A DNA stretch of 64,000 nt from Dyadobacter beijingensis DSM 21582 (GCF_000382205.1 NZ_KB907789.1:434001-498000); one strand, 5' to 3'. Positions 43,538-53,042 are shown, numbered from the stretch's first letter. Translations and numbers: made by a program. Notes: a model not told the origin generated them from the sequence alone.

Positions 43538-44179
43538 CTATAATTCTTCGATCACAATATCCTTGTAAAATACCTTGGCTTTGCCTCCGCCGTGGATTTG
43601 CAGGCCAATGAGGCCCTTCTGTGGAATGGATTTGTCGGGCTCGGTGTAGTCCACTGTTTTGGTACCATTCAAAAACAGCTGAATGCGGCCGTTACGGCTG
43701 TGAACTTCGTAATCATTCCAGTCGTTCCGCTTCACAATTTTCTCCACCAATGCGGAATCCGCTGCGATCAGGGTTTTGTTTCGCCGCGATTCGTCGTACA
43801 GACTTGCCCAGTATTTATCGCCGAGATCGGCCTGGTAGCCGGTCATTTCGTAGGGCGGATTAGTGAGCCGGACGCTGTGAAACTGCACGCCGGTATTGAT
43901 AAAACCATCCGTACCAGTGAGTTTGAATTTCACTTTCAACTTAAAATTACCGTACTGCTTCCGCGTACACAGGAATTCGTTATGCGGAACGGTTTCTTCC
44001 AACGAGCCGCCGGCAATGCTTCCGTTCTCGATCTTCCAGGTTTTGAGCGTATCGCCCTCCCAGCCATGGAATGTCTTGCCGTCGAACAGCGGCACGGGCT
44101 TTTGGGGGGCCTGTATCATAATGCAGCCGGCAAACACCCATGCAACGGCGCCGGATAAATAAAACCTGATTTTCCGCAT
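43538..44179 (-). CDS. DUF1080 lipoprotein (3-keto-disaccharide hydrolase family)
   Basis: A 213-residue protein of the DUF1080 family, a concanavalin-like beta-sandwich. The N-terminus has a lipobox VFAGC (Cys19). Family blocks are PLFDGKTFHGWEG, the edge strand NEFLCTRKQYGNFKLKVKF, NTGVQFHSVRL and GLIGLQIHGGGKAKVFYKDI. Members have been shown to hydrolyse 3-keto-disaccharides, which would make it the partner of the exported Gfo/Idh/MocA oxidoreductase at 41483. The gene is separate from that operon, with the DinB-like gene between. It shares a terminator with its convergent neighbour. Confidence 0.9.
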   Translation of the reverse strand: MRKIRFYLSGAVAWVFAGCIMIQAPQKPVPLFDGKTFHGWEGDTLKTWKIENGSIAGGSLEETVPHNEFLCTRKQYGNFKLKVKFKLTGTDGFINTGVQFHSVRLTNPPYEMTGYQADLGDKYWASLYDESRRNKTLIAADSALVEKIVKRNDWNDYEVHSRNGRIQLFLNGTKTVDYTEPDKSIPQKGLIGLQIHGGGKAKVFYKDIVIEEL

Positions 44180-44405
44180 GACAAGGTTGGTTAAATGCTA
44201 GTATACTTTTTTCAATGATGATAAAGGGAACCGGGAAAGAATTTTACTTTGCCCGCCCCGAATGAACCGATCCCAGCTGGCTTTTTGCTCTCACCTCCCA
44301 CGGGGAAGTAACTAATCATTGCTTTTGAGCTAATATCCGTATTTTTACACCATGCGAGACGTCCCAGGACGTGCCGCATCATAACCCGATGACGAATCAC
44401 TACCC

Positions 44406-46805
44406 ATGACTGGTACCCTGAATGAGCCCCACGACGATCTGCTGCTCGCGATTGAAAGATTCAAACTTGTGGCGAAAGCTACCCATGACGTAATCTGGGA
44501 CTGGGACCTGGAAAAAGGTACGGTATGGTGGAACGAAACGATGGAAGAAATTTTCGGGTACAAACCAAAGGAAATTGAAAGCGGCCCCAAATCGTGGTTC
44601 GACCGCATTCACCCGGACGACCAGGAGCGGGTCGTGAATAAGATTTACGGCGTCATCGAAAAAGGCGAAAGCAACTGGGCGGACAATTACCGTTTCAGAC
44701 GATCCGACGGCTCTTACGCGCAGGTGCACGACCGCGGGTACACGATCCAACGCGAGGGCAAGCCCGTGCGGATGGTGGGTTCGATGATGGACATTTCTCC
44801 GCGGCTGCGTGCCGATAAGGCATTAAAAGAGAGTGAAGAAAACCTCAAATTCGCCATGCACGCAGCCCAGCTCGGCACCTGGAACCTGAATCCGGCCGAC
44901 CGGTGGGCATTCTTCAACGATCGTTGTAAGGAGCTTTTCGGCAACCCCGACGATAAAGACATGCATTACGACACCCTGGCGCAGCTCATCCACCCGGACG
45001 ACCGCGGACGCGTGTCGGATGCCATCACCCGTGCGCTCGACCCAGCCCAGCGAAGCACCTACAATGTGCGTTACCGCGTCATCGGCGCCAAAGACGGCAT
45101 CATGCGCTGGCTGCATTGCACCGGACAGGCATATTTCGACCAGAGCGGTGTCCCCTACCGGTTTTCCGGCATTTCGAGGGAGATTACCAGCGAAATTACG
45201 AGCCAGGAAAAGATCGCCTGGGCCGACCAGCAGGCCGCTATGACCATTGAAGGTTCCGGTGCGGGCTCATTTATGGTTGCCCTGGGCACGAACGAAATTA
45301 TCTACTCGCCTACTATGGCGCGCATCATTACCGGCAGCGAAAAGAGCAACATGACGCGCGAAATCCTGCTTGCCAGCCTTCACCCCGACGACGTTCCCAT
45401 TCGGGACGAGGCGTACCGCGAGGCGGCAGATAATGGCGAACTACGGTATGAGGCCCGCTTTATCTGGAACAATGGATCGGTACACTGGGTCCGGGTGCTG
45501 GGGCGGTACCTCTACGACAGCCTGGGCAAAGCGGTGTCGCTCTCGGGAATCGTCATGGACATTACCGACCGGATCGAATCGGAGCAGCGCCTGAAAGTGA
45601 ATGAGGAGCATCTGCGTACGCTCATCGCGCAGGCACCGGTCGCGACGGCCCTGTTTGTCGGAGAAGATATGGTGATCGACATTCCGAACGAGGCGATGCT
45701 GAAAGTGTGGGGCAAGGGCGACGCCGTGATCGGCAAACCGCTGCGGGTGGCCCTGCCGGAGCTGGAAGGCCAGCCGTTTCTTGACATTCTCGACCGCATT
45801 TACCGCACCGGCGAGGCCTATTCCGAGCAAGGCGCCCGCGCCGACCTCGTCGTGGGCGGCAAGTTGCAGACGTTCTATTACGATTATACTTACAAACCCC
45901 TTAAAAACGCAGCAGGAGAAGTGTACGCAATCCTCGACATGGCCGTTGACGTGACCGAGCAGGTCATTTCCCGGCAGGAGCTCGAACGAAGCGAGGAACG
46001 CTACCGCCAGCTCGCCAGCGAGCTCGAACAGCGCGTAACACAGCGCACCAATGAGCTGCACCAGGCGAATATTGAACTGGTTAATTCCAACAACAACCTG
46101 CAACAATTCGCCTATGCTGCGAGCCATGACATGCAGGAGCCACTGCGGAAAATCCAGTCTTTCAGCACGCGTTTGCAGTCAACCTATGCCGGTCAGTTCG
46201 ATGACAATGGCAAATACATGCTTAATCGTATTCAGGATGCTTCGAAAAGGATGTCGGCGATGATCGACGACCTGCTCGCCTACTCGCGCCTCACGACGCG
46301 CGAGGGTGAGTTCAGCGCCGTAGCGCTTGGCGATATCGTCAGTTCGGTGCTGGCTGACCTTGAAATCTCTATTCAGGAACAGAATACGGAGATTACCGTA
46401 CGGGAAATGCCGGTGGTGTGGGGCAATGGTCAACAGCTCACCCAACTCATGCAGAACCTGGTGAGCAATGCCATCAAGTACCGCCTGCCGGAGCAGGAAT
46501 CGACCATTCAAATTGCCTACCGGAACGTGGAGGATGCGGAGAAAGCGACCTTGCCCAAATTACTGCCCGACCACCGGTACATTCGCCTGGAAGTGAGCGA
46601 CAACGGCATCGGTTTCGATGAAACTTACCTTGACCGCATTTTCCAGATGTTCCAGCGCCTGCACGGGCGGAGCGAATATTCAGGCTCGGGTATCGGACTG
46701 GCATTGTGCAAAAAGGTCGTTCAGAACCACCACGGTTACATTACCGCCAAAAGCCGACCAGGCGAAGGCGCCACATTTATCGTATACCTGCCGCAGCCAG
46801 TGTGA
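44406..46805 (+). CDS. Sensor histidine kinase with four PAS domains
   Basis: A 799-residue cytosolic kinase without membrane segments. Four PAS/PAC units lie at about 10-130, 136-260, 266-390 and 396-520; the first three are PAS_3-like (IHPDDQERV, IHPDDRGRV, LHPDDVPIR). A coiled segment leads to the phosphoacceptor helix ASHDMQEPLRK (His near 574). The ATPase part has NLVSNAIKYR, VSDNGIGFDE and SGSGIGLALCKK, so it should be active. There is no receiver domain and no response-regulator gene nearby. It is divergent from DUF1080 across 226 bases. The signal may be light, redox or a small ligand; no cofactor-binding residue such as the LOV Cys is evident. Confidence 0.93.
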   Translation: MTGTLNEPHDDLLLAIERFKLVAKATHDVIWDWDLEKGTVWWNETMEEIFGYKPKEIESGPKSWFDRIHPDDQERVVNKIYGVIEKGESNWADNYRFRRSDGSYAQVHDRGYTIQREGKPVRMVGSMMDISPRLRADKALKESEENLKFAMHAAQLGTWNLNPADRWAFFNDRCKELFGNPDDKDMHYDTLAQLIHPDDRGRVSDAITRALDPAQRSTYNVRYRVIGAKDGIMRWLHCTGQAYFDQSGVPYRFSGISREITSEITSQEKIAWADQQAAMTIEGSGAGSFMVALGTNEIIYSPTMARIITGSEKSNMTREILLASLHPDDVPIRDEAYREAADNGELRYEARFIWNNGSVHWVRVLGRYLYDSLGKAVSLSGIVMDITDRIESEQRLKVNEEHLRTLIAQAPVATALFVGEDMVIDIPNEAMLKVWGKGDAVIGKPLRVALPELEGQPFLDILDRIYRTGEAYSEQGARADLVVGGKLQTFYYDYTYKPLKNAAGEVYAILDMAVDVTEQVISRQELERSEERYRQLASELEQRVTQRTNELHQANIELVNSNNNLQQFAYAASHDMQEPLRKIQSFSTRLQSTYAGQFDDNGKYMLNRIQDASKRMSAMIDDLLAYSRLTTREGEFSAVALGDIVSSVLADLEISIQEQNTEITVREMPVVWGNGQQLTQLMQNLVSNAIKYRLPEQESTIQIAYRNVEDAEKATLPKLLPDHRYIRLEVSDNGIGFDETYLDRIFQMFQRLHGRSEYSGSGIGLALCKKVVQNHHGYITAKSRPGEGATFIVYLPQPV

Positions 46806-46815
46806 GGCGGCAGGA

Positions 46816-47106
46816 CTATTTCGCCCAGACGTCGGCGAAATCGTCGGGGTGGCGGCGAAACTGTCCGTGCACGTACTCGCACAGGGGCATTACCTGTAAC
46901 TTGTGCTCACGCGCATAGGCGACCATCGCGTCCAGCATCTTGCGCGCCAGCCCACGTCCTTCCATTTCGGGATCGACTTCCGTGTGGTAGACGGTCAATG
47001 TCGTTTCGCTCAATCCGACCACCATCTCGCCCACCTGCTTGCCATCTTCCACCACATAAAAGGCGCCTCTGCGACGGTTATCGAGTTTGAAATTGATCTC
47101 AGCCAT
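46816..47106 (-). CDS. Small GNAT-like N-acetyltransferase (NATD1/YidJ type)
   Basis: A 96-residue minimal acetyltransferase-fold protein. The acetyl-CoA loop is EVDPEMEGRGLARKMLDAMV (R/QxxGxG/A pattern), followed by VMPLCEYVHGQFRRHPDDFADV, the typical end of this short family. The common cysteine is in PLCEYV. Homologues are small single-domain proteins of uncertain substrate. Its stop is 10 bases from the kinase stop on the other strand. A canonical -7 element (TATATTTG on the minus strand) lies at 47138-47145. Confidence 0.88.
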   Translation of the reverse strand: MAEINFKLDNRRRGAFYVVEDGKQVGEMVVGLSETTLTVYHTEVDPEMEGRGLARKMLDAMVAYAREHKLQVMPLCEYVHGQFRRHPDDFADVWAK

Positions 47107-47137
47107 AAATTTTTGTTTAACTGCGTTACGTCCGGAG

Positions 47138-47156
47138 CAAATATATCATAATTTTG
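47138..47156. promoter_or_regulatory. Overlapping divergent -7 promoter elements
   Basis: The minus strand has TATATTTG (47138-47145) for the acetyltransferase gene and the plus strand has TAATTTTG (47149-47156) for the kinase-like gene at 47178. They are 3 bases apart, so the two promoters probably compete for RNA polymerase. Neither has an obvious -33 box. Confidence 0.42.
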
Positions 47157-47177
47157 CCGCCCCAATCGCCTTTCGCC

Positions 47178-48179
47178 ATGAACGTATTCCCCGTCTCGAA
47201 CTCGACACTTTCACCTGCTCACCTGGGCCGGTTTGTTGAAAAACGATATTTCCCGGGCCAGCCGATCGAATGCCGGATACTGAAAACAGGTATCAGCGAT
47301 ACTTACCTGATCAGCACAGCTGCGGGCAGCTATATTTTCCGCGTGTATTCTTTCCAATGGAGAACATTCACCGAGATTTCGGAAGAATTACGTTTGCTGG
47401 CCCATTTGCAGGAAAACGGCATTGCTGTCTCCTATCCGATTGCAGATATTGAAAATACATTCATCCACGCCTTCGCAGCACCGGAAGGTGAGCGGTATGG
47501 CGTGTTGTTTTCTTTTGCAGAAGGTAAAAAAGTGCTCAATTTTGATACCGGGACCCACTACCAGGTCGGTTCGCTCATGGCGCGCATGCATTTGCAGACT
47601 GAAAATTTTGCATTGACCCGCATTACCTACACCGAAAAGGAACTTCTGGTCGATTCGCTGGCGCAGCTCGGCCGGTTCCTCCCCGCTGAAACCGACGAAA
47701 TGCAGTACATGAAAACGGTACAGGCATATCTGCTCGACGAACTGAAAAACGCCGACCATGACCAGCTACGGAAAGGCGCCGTCCATCTCGATATCTGGTT
47801 CGACAATATGAATATCACCGACGACGGCCGCATTACCTTCTTCGATTTCGATTTCTGCGGAAACGGCTGGCTCTGCCTCGATATGGCCTATTACGTGCTC
47901 CAAATCCATTCAACGGAAAAGGACGAACCGGAGCAACTGCGCAAAACGGAGGCGTTTTACAAGGGTTATGAATCTGTGACCCGCATTTCCGAAGAAGAAA
48001 AGCGCCTGATCCCGATGTTGGGCGTCTGCATGTATTTCTTTTACCTGGGCATTCAGTCGCAGCGGTACGACAACTGGTCGAATGTTTTTTTAAATGAGAT
48101 CTATCTAAAAAGGTTCATTAATCTTTTACTCAAAAAATACTTCGATTACCACCAGCTCGGGTCCAAAGCTGTGTCATAA
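47178..48179 (+). CDS. Aminoglycoside phosphotransferase/homoserine-kinase-like protein (APH family)
   Basis: A 333-residue kinase-like protein. The nucleotide-binding lobe includes TGISDTYLISTAAGSYIFRVY. The catalytic loop is KGAVHLDIWFDNMNI (HxDxxxxN), and the metal-binding motif is FFDFDFCGNGW, one step different from the usual DFD/DxD form but within family range. The start at 47178 was preferred over 47154 because of the -7 element just upstream. Members phosphorylate homoserine, hydroxylated amines or antibiotics. No resistance context is present, so a metabolic substrate is more likely. Confidence 0.85.
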   Translation: MNVFPVSNSTLSPAHLGRFVEKRYFPGQPIECRILKTGISDTYLISTAAGSYIFRVYSFQWRTFTEISEELRLLAHLQENGIAVSYPIADIENTFIHAFAAPEGERYGVLFSFAEGKKVLNFDTGTHYQVGSLMARMHLQTENFALTRITYTEKELLVDSLAQLGRFLPAETDEMQYMKTVQAYLLDELKNADHDQLRKGAVHLDIWFDNMNITDDGRITFFDFDFCGNGWLCLDMAYYVLQIHSTEKDEPEQLRKTEAFYKGYESVTRISEEEKRLIPMLGVCMYFFYLGIQSQRYDNWSNVFLNEIYLKRFINLLLKKYFDYHQLGSKAVS

Positions 48180-48183
48180 AAAA

Positions 48184-48204
48184 GGCCGGTAATGACTACC
48201 GGCC
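48184..48204 (-). terminator. Terminator after the TIM-barrel isomerase gene
   Basis: A perfect 8-bp GC-rich stem (48184-48191 with 48197-48204) and 5-base loop are followed on the minus strand by a run of T residues. It lies 10 bases past the stop at 48214. Confidence 0.85.
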
Positions 48205-48213
48205 CTGCCTATG

Positions 48214-49134
48214 TTAAACGGATGCTTCGACGATCTTCTTCATTTTGGCAAGGCTCGTCTTCGCGACCTGCAATGCGTCCTGTGCCCAATAGTCCTTATT
48301 GAAAACCTCGAATGAGAGAACAATAGGCTTATCCTGGTTTTTGAGGTCTTTCAAAACATCTTTCCACGGCGCAATGCCATCGCCTACATACACGCGATCG
48401 GCGTCGGTGATCGTCTCGCGGGGCGGCGTTTTCGGATAATCGTTCACGTGGAAAATCTCGATCAGCGGCTTGCCCACATCCTTAATGGCCTCCATTCCCG
48501 ACCCACCCTTGTGCAAATGGTACACATCCATGAGCAAGCGGGCCGACGGGTGCCCCGATTCCACCGCCACGTACAATATTTCTCCTACCCGGCTCAGGTT
48601 TTTGGAAAATCCCCAGAGTTCGAGGTGCGGCACAACGCCGGTTTTATCTCCTAATTCCAGGATTGCGCGATAACGCTCAGCCACACGTGCGAGGTCCAGC
48701 GACGCGCCGGTGGTAGCACCCATCGGAGGAGCCGCCACGCGCGGGCAGCCGATAGCCGCCAGCTGTTCCATTTCACCTTTCAGCTGGTCCAATGCTTTGG
48801 TACGCGCCGCCTCGTCGTCCACGATCCACGTCGCAAAACCGATCGCGTCTTCTACTTTCAGCCCCAGGTCGCCGATAATGCGTTTGGCCTCCTGCAATGT
48901 ACCTCCGCCTTTAAGGTAATCCTGCAAAGTGCTGATCCAGATCTCCACCGACCCATAACCGGCCTTGGCGGCCACTTCCAGCTCCTTGCGGAAGCCGAGC
49001 TTCTGGCCGCGCAGCGTGCTCATATTGAGGGAATAGATAAATGGCTGGTCTTTCGGCTTGGCGGCCTCGGCGGGAACGATGCCCGCTGCACTCACGGCAG
49101 CTAGCGAGGATAATGCTTCTCGGCGGTTCATCAA
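48214..49134 (-). CDS. Exported TIM-barrel sugar isomerase/epimerase
   Basis: A 306-residue protein of the xylose-isomerase-like TIM-barrel superfamily (AP endonuclease 2 fold). It starts with a Tat-type leader (NRREALSSLAAVSAAG). Metal-site blocks are VVPHLELWGFSKN (Glu), LLMDVYHLHKGG (Asp, His), IEIFHVNDYPKTPP (His) and IVLSFEVFN (Glu). Exported members act in 3-keto-glucoside breakdown or as epimerases. It is monocistronic and lies 4 kb from the DUF1080 gene. A paralogous enzyme is at 55877. Confidence 0.88.
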   Translation of the reverse strand: MMNRREALSSLAAVSAAGIVPAEAAKPKDQPFIYSLNMSTLRGQKLGFRKELEVAAKAGYGSVEIWISTLQDYLKGGGTLQEAKRIIGDLGLKVEDAIGFATWIVDDEAARTKALDQLKGEMEQLAAIGCPRVAAPPMGATTGASLDLARVAERYRAILELGDKTGVVPHLELWGFSKNLSRVGEILYVAVESGHPSARLLMDVYHLHKGGSGMEAIKDVGKPLIEIFHVNDYPKTPPRETITDADRVYVGDGIAPWKDVLKDLKNQDKPIVLSFEVFNKDYWAQDALQVAKTSLAKMKKIVEASV

Positions 49135-49244
49135 TGCGTTCTGAATGGTTAACTGATTTACAGGTAAAGCCCCTTTCCGGAATTATTTACCGCAAATCAG
49201 TGTAAATTGATTGTTTCTAGACGACACTCAGCCTCCTGCCATTC

Positions 49245-49742
49245 ATGGAACCAGACAACTATATCATACCCGCCCAGACCCGCATTGGTCATGTGCATTT
49301 GAAAGTGGCCGACCTCGACCGTGCCATTGATTTTTATTGCGGCCTGCTCGGTTTCGAGATCACGACGCGCTACGGCACCCAGGCCGTATTCATTTCGGCC
49401 GGCGGCTACCACCACCACATCGGCCTGAATACCTGGTACAGCAAAGGCGCCCCCGCGGCGTCACAGCACGGCGTCGGCCTGTTCCACACGGCCATCCTCT
49501 ACCCTACACGCAAGGATCTCGCGGTGGCATTGAACCGGCTCATTAAAGCCGGCTACCCGCTCACCGGCGCTAGCGACCATGGCGTTTCCGAAGCCCTCTA
49601 CCTCAACGACCCCGACGGCAATGGTGTAGAACTCTACTGGGACCGCCCGCAGGATCAATGGGAATACCTGCCCGACGGATCTATCGAGATGTATACGAAG
49701 AGTCTGAATATTCCGGGGTTGCTTTCTGAATTGAATAAATGA
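49245..49742 (+). CDS. VOC-family protein (catechol 2,3-dioxygenase/glyoxalase-like)
   Basis: A 165-residue vicinal-oxygen-chelate protein. The metal-site pattern of extradiol dioxygenases is present: IGHVHLKVAD (His18), GLFHTAILYP (second His) and GNGVELYWDRP (Glu). The segment ISAGGYHHHIGLNTWYSKGA is typical of the CatE-like branch. It has only one dioxygenase module, half the length of full CatE proteins. No aromatic-degradation genes are nearby, so its substrate is unclear. Its stop is one base from the convergent GH5 gene. Confidence 0.88.
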   Translation: MEPDNYIIPAQTRIGHVHLKVADLDRAIDFYCGLLGFEITTRYGTQAVFISAGGYHHHIGLNTWYSKGAPAASQHGVGLFHTAILYPTRKDLAVALNRLIKAGYPLTGASDHGVSEALYLNDPDGNGVELYWDRPQDQWEYLPDGSIEMYTKSLNIPGLLSELNK

Positions 49743-49743
49743 A

Positions 49744-50925
49744 TCAATATTTCATCAGCAAGGTCAGCAACTTCCGATCCAATTTATGGCCGTGCCAATC
49801 TTCATAGGCTACGTCTTCCCTGCGGGAATCGAGGACTCCGAAATCGCCGGCGAATTCCCAGAGTGAGAAGCCGATGCCATTGGACGAGAGGATGTCGAGG
49901 ACGTCGTTGAACCAGGCCAGGAATACGTCGTGCGGGGTTTTGTTCCAGCAGCCGCATTCGCCGCAATGCACACCCACGCCCTTTCCTACGAGCTCGATCC
50001 AGGGTTTATAGAACTTTTCGAGCATGGCGCGGCTGAGATACTGGTCGCCTACCTGTCCGGGCCATTTCGGTTCGGGCGCATTGTCGGGGTCCTTCATGGC
50101 CCAGGGTGCCTTGTAATGCGAGATAATGCCCGGATGGTAACCCCGGCAGCTTTGCGCAATATCGAGGTCGGCGAGCTCGGGGATGACCGACGTGCCTACG
50201 TCATTACCATCCGCGATGATCAGGTGGCCCGGGTTTTCCTTGCGGATCGCCTCCGAGGCTGCTATGGCCACTTTCCGGTACACGTCGCCGGGCACGGATG
50301 AGCGTTTGGAATGCTGATCGTTCATGTCGGCGCGCATGCTCGGCTCGTTGAGCAGGTCGAAGCTGATGCGTTTCGAGGTAATACCCTTGTATCTTTTCGC
50401 CCACATATTCCAGTGAAAACAGAAGGCGTCAAGCGCTTTCTGGTCCGTCCAAAGGTTGTACGGTTCGTTAAATCCCGCGTTCACGCAGTATCCCGGCGCA
50501 CGGTGCAGGTTCAGGCTCACGTGGATCTTGTGCTTGTGCGCTGCCGTGACCAGTTTATCGATCCGGTCCACCGCCTGCTCATCGATCTGGTACACTTCCT
50601 CCGGCGTAATGTTCCGGCTTCGGTCGAATTTCACGTATGCGGGGTAAGCCATCGGAATGCGTACGAAGTCGAAACCCCAGTCGCTCATCCATTTGAATTG
50701 CTCTTCGGTCGTGGCTTTTCGGCCCTTCGCCGGGTCGGGCGAGAAGAAATCGAGCAAGTTGAAACCTTTCCATTTGGGAAGCTTGTTCTGTGCCACCTGG
50801 CCGGGAAAAGTCCTCACCGGATCGGCCTCGTCTGGATGAGTTTGGCCCGAAACAGCGAAACCGGGCACCATTGCGGCGCCGGCTGCTGCGATCGATGTAT
50901 TTTTGATGAATATCCTGCGATGCAT
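49744..50925 (-). CDS. Exported GH5-family glycoside hydrolase (cellulase family)
   Basis: A 393-residue TIM-barrel glycosidase with signal MHRRIFIKNTSIAAAGAAMV, which resembles a Tat leader without the full twin arginine. An in-frame ATG at 50964 would add 13 residues and spoil the signal. The acid/base Glu is in FDLLNEPSM (near 194) and the nucleophile Glu in VHCGECGCW (near 323). Other family marks are FDFVRIPMAYP, VSLNLHRAPGY and GIGFSLWEFAGDFG. The family cleaves beta-1,4-glucan, mannan or related chains. It stands alone, not beside a SusCD pair. Confidence 0.9.
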   Translation of the reverse strand: MHRRIFIKNTSIAAAGAAMVPGFAVSGQTHPDEADPVRTFPGQVAQNKLPKWKGFNLLDFFSPDPAKGRKATTEEQFKWMSDWGFDFVRIPMAYPAYVKFDRSRNITPEEVYQIDEQAVDRIDKLVTAAHKHKIHVSLNLHRAPGYCVNAGFNEPYNLWTDQKALDAFCFHWNMWAKRYKGITSKRISFDLLNEPSMRADMNDQHSKRSSVPGDVYRKVAIAASEAIRKENPGHLIIADGNDVGTSVIPELADLDIAQSCRGYHPGIISHYKAPWAMKDPDNAPEPKWPGQVGDQYLSRAMLEKFYKPWIELVGKGVGVHCGECGCWNKTPHDVFLAWFNDVLDILSSNGIGFSLWEFAGDFGVLDSRREDVAYEDWHGHKLDRKLLTLLMKY

Positions 50926-50985
50926 AGGTTCGGAAGTTGTCTTTTGTAACTCCTTATTAAACACATCGGGGTGGCGGTTTTACTG

Positions 50986-53016
50986 CTATTCTTCCCGCTG
51001 GTGGATCACGCCGGTCTTAAGGTGGCCGTTCTGGTTGCGGTAATTATACAGCAATTCAAACTGCTTGTCGCCCATGTCTTTGAGGTATTTTTCTTTCAAT
51101 TTCTGGTGCAGGATAGCCGATTGCTTCGTGCCGTTCACGATCAGTTCTTCGTCCGATAACCGGTACGACAGGTTTTCCTTATCTTTCACCAACCCCTCTT
51201 TTGTGAGTTCGCCGATGATCCCTTCCTGAATTTTAATATAAGCCTCCCGCTGTTTCTCGGCCTCCTTGCGGTGCTCTTCGGCGATTTTCCGATGCACTTC
51301 CGCTTCCTCCCTGTGCTTTTCGGCTTGCTTGCGGTGAAGCTCGGCCACTACGCGCTGCTCGTCGGCCTGCTTGCGCAAATCTTCCGCCGCTTCGCGCTGC
51401 TTACCCGCTTCTTCCCGGTGCTTTTCCGCTTCCAGCCGCATAACGTGGGCTGCTTCGCGCTGCTTATCAGCTTCCCGGCGCTGCTCGTCGGCTAACTTGC
51501 GCATTTCCTCGGCCTTCTCGCGCTCCTTTTCGGCCCGCTCATGCTGTACCTTCACCTCCTCCATGATCTTGTCGACCTCCGGCTGGTATCTGGCATACTC
51601 GTTTTCAGGAATTTCCTGGTCGTCGATGAAGAGTGAGATCATCTTGCCGTTCCGCTGCACGATCTCATAGTGCCTGTTGTTACGTGTAAGGCTATACGTA
51701 CTGATACCTTCCCGGGCCGAGCGCACGTTTGCCGAGTGGATCTGCGTCTCGGAGGTCCGCGTTTTCTTTTTGGGCAACGTATCCGACTCCCCGATCGATA
51801 CCAGATTCATGGCCGACATCAGCAACTCGTCCGCTGTGGGGTGCTCTTCCGGCGTTGAATGCGCGTCTGTCGTCAGAAGCTCCACCGGCATCGGATGTGC
51901 CTGCGGCAAGTTCATTTTTTCAACCGGCTGGTTTTTCCGTACCGTCGGTAATAACTGTCTTTTCGCGGGTTTTTCAGGCGCCGTCGCTGCGGAAAGGGTA
52001 ATGGCCGCCGCCAGACTGAATGTTACAAATAGTTTTTCCATGGCATCAAGTGGTTTATTATTGTTATTGACAATGCGTTTGATCCTGTCGAGCAAATGGT
52101 TGCGCTTTTTGGAAAAAGCCATTTCAAATGCGGGCCTCGACTGGTTATATTCCTGAAACGATACGAGTGCGTGAATGAAGGACGTTTTGTTTTGCATGAC
52201 GCTGATCGCCAGGTCGTCGCAGCAATGCTCGCGTTCCTCGCGGATCAATTTGGAAATCCACAGCACCGCCGGGTTGAAAAAGAAGACGTTTTCGCAGAAA
52301 ATTTGAAGCAGGTTCACCAGGTAATCGCGGCGGCGGATATGTGCCAGTTCGTGCAGCAAAATGGCTTCCACCTGCGCCGCCGGCAGGTTTGCCAGCATCC
52401 CCAGCGGCACCAGCACAACTGGTTTCAGAAACCCGATCACCATCGGAACGGTTACCTGCACCGATTCCCGCAATTCGATTTCCTGCCTGATCCGCATCCG
52501 CTCCGCCAGTTCGTAGAAACGGACTATCCAACGCATTTCCGGCGCTGAAACAGACCTCGTGATCCGGTTCAGGTAAAAAAGCCCACTGACCGCCTGCAAG
52601 GATTTGAATGCAAAAACGGCAAACCAGGCCGTCACGATCAACTGTGCGTGCCGGCTGAAAAACTGTACCATACGGGTGACCCAATCCGTTTCCGCGGTCA
52701 TTTGCACGACAGTGTCGCCGTTTTGCAGCACCGCCCTAGCCACCCACTCTCCTGAAAACGGCTTTGCCGCGCCGGGAACCACACCGGATTTTTCTAGGGA
52801 GAAAAGGAATGTCAGCACCGTGCCGGCGATGAGCAACAGCATCACCGAAGCGAGGAGGTTGTAACGCAGCACAGGTTTACTTTTTTGGGTAAACAACAGG
52901 ATACCGCCGGCCAGGATCGCGGCCACGAGCCCCTGCCAGAGTGAATGCATAAGCGTGAGGCACAATGCCTCAATCCATTGGTATGCTGCGGGCTGATCGA
53001 TGATGTTCCAGGCCAT
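50986..53016 (-). CDS. BlaR1/MecR1-type M56 metallopeptidase with long heptad-repeat domain
   Basis: A 676-residue inner-membrane zinc protease, partner of the BlaI-type repressor upstream. Membrane helices lie at about 18-42, 52-72, 125-148 and 328-345. The zinc motif is LLHELAHIRRRD (His222, Glu223, His226), with the third ligand region REEREHCCDD (near 260-268). The usual beta-lactam-binding sensor domain is absent. After the last helix comes a linker, and then residues 496-593 are 14 uninterrupted heptads with Arg at position 4 and Ala at position 7. A short globular end follows. This tail could be a stable single helix or coiled coil that senses or spans the cell envelope. Confidence 0.92.
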   Translation of the reverse strand: MAWNIIDQPAAYQWIEALCLTLMHSLWQGLVAAILAGGILLFTQKSKPVLRYNLLASVMLLLIAGTVLTFLFSLEKSGVVPGAAKPFSGEWVARAVLQNGDTVVQMTAETDWVTRMVQFFSRHAQLIVTAWFAVFAFKSLQAVSGLFYLNRITRSVSAPEMRWIVRFYELAERMRIRQEIELRESVQVTVPMVIGFLKPVVLVPLGMLANLPAAQVEAILLHELAHIRRRDYLVNLLQIFCENVFFFNPAVLWISKLIREEREHCCDDLAISVMQNKTSFIHALVSFQEYNQSRPAFEMAFSKKRNHLLDRIKRIVNNNNKPLDAMEKLFVTFSLAAAITLSAATAPEKPAKRQLLPTVRKNQPVEKMNLPQAHPMPVELLTTDAHSTPEEHPTADELLMSAMNLVSIGESDTLPKKKTRTSETQIHSANVRSAREGISTYSLTRNNRHYEIVQRNGKMISLFIDDQEIPENEYARYQPEVDKIMEEVKVQHERAEKEREKAEEMRKLADEQRREADKQREAAHVMRLEAEKHREEAGKQREAAEDLRKQADEQRVVAELHRKQAEKHREEAEVHRKIAEEHRKEAEKQREAYIKIQEGIIGELTKEGLVKDKENLSYRLSDEELIVNGTKQSAILHQKLKEKYLKDMGDKQFELLYNYRNQNGHLKTGVIHQREE

Positions 53017-53042
53017 GGCTAATTATTGTTACCTTTTGATAA

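Noticed and set aside
44212..44400. 62-codon minus-strand frame between the DUF1080 and kinase genes
   Set aside because: Composition is irregular and it lies over the expected divergent promoters. Nothing supports translation.
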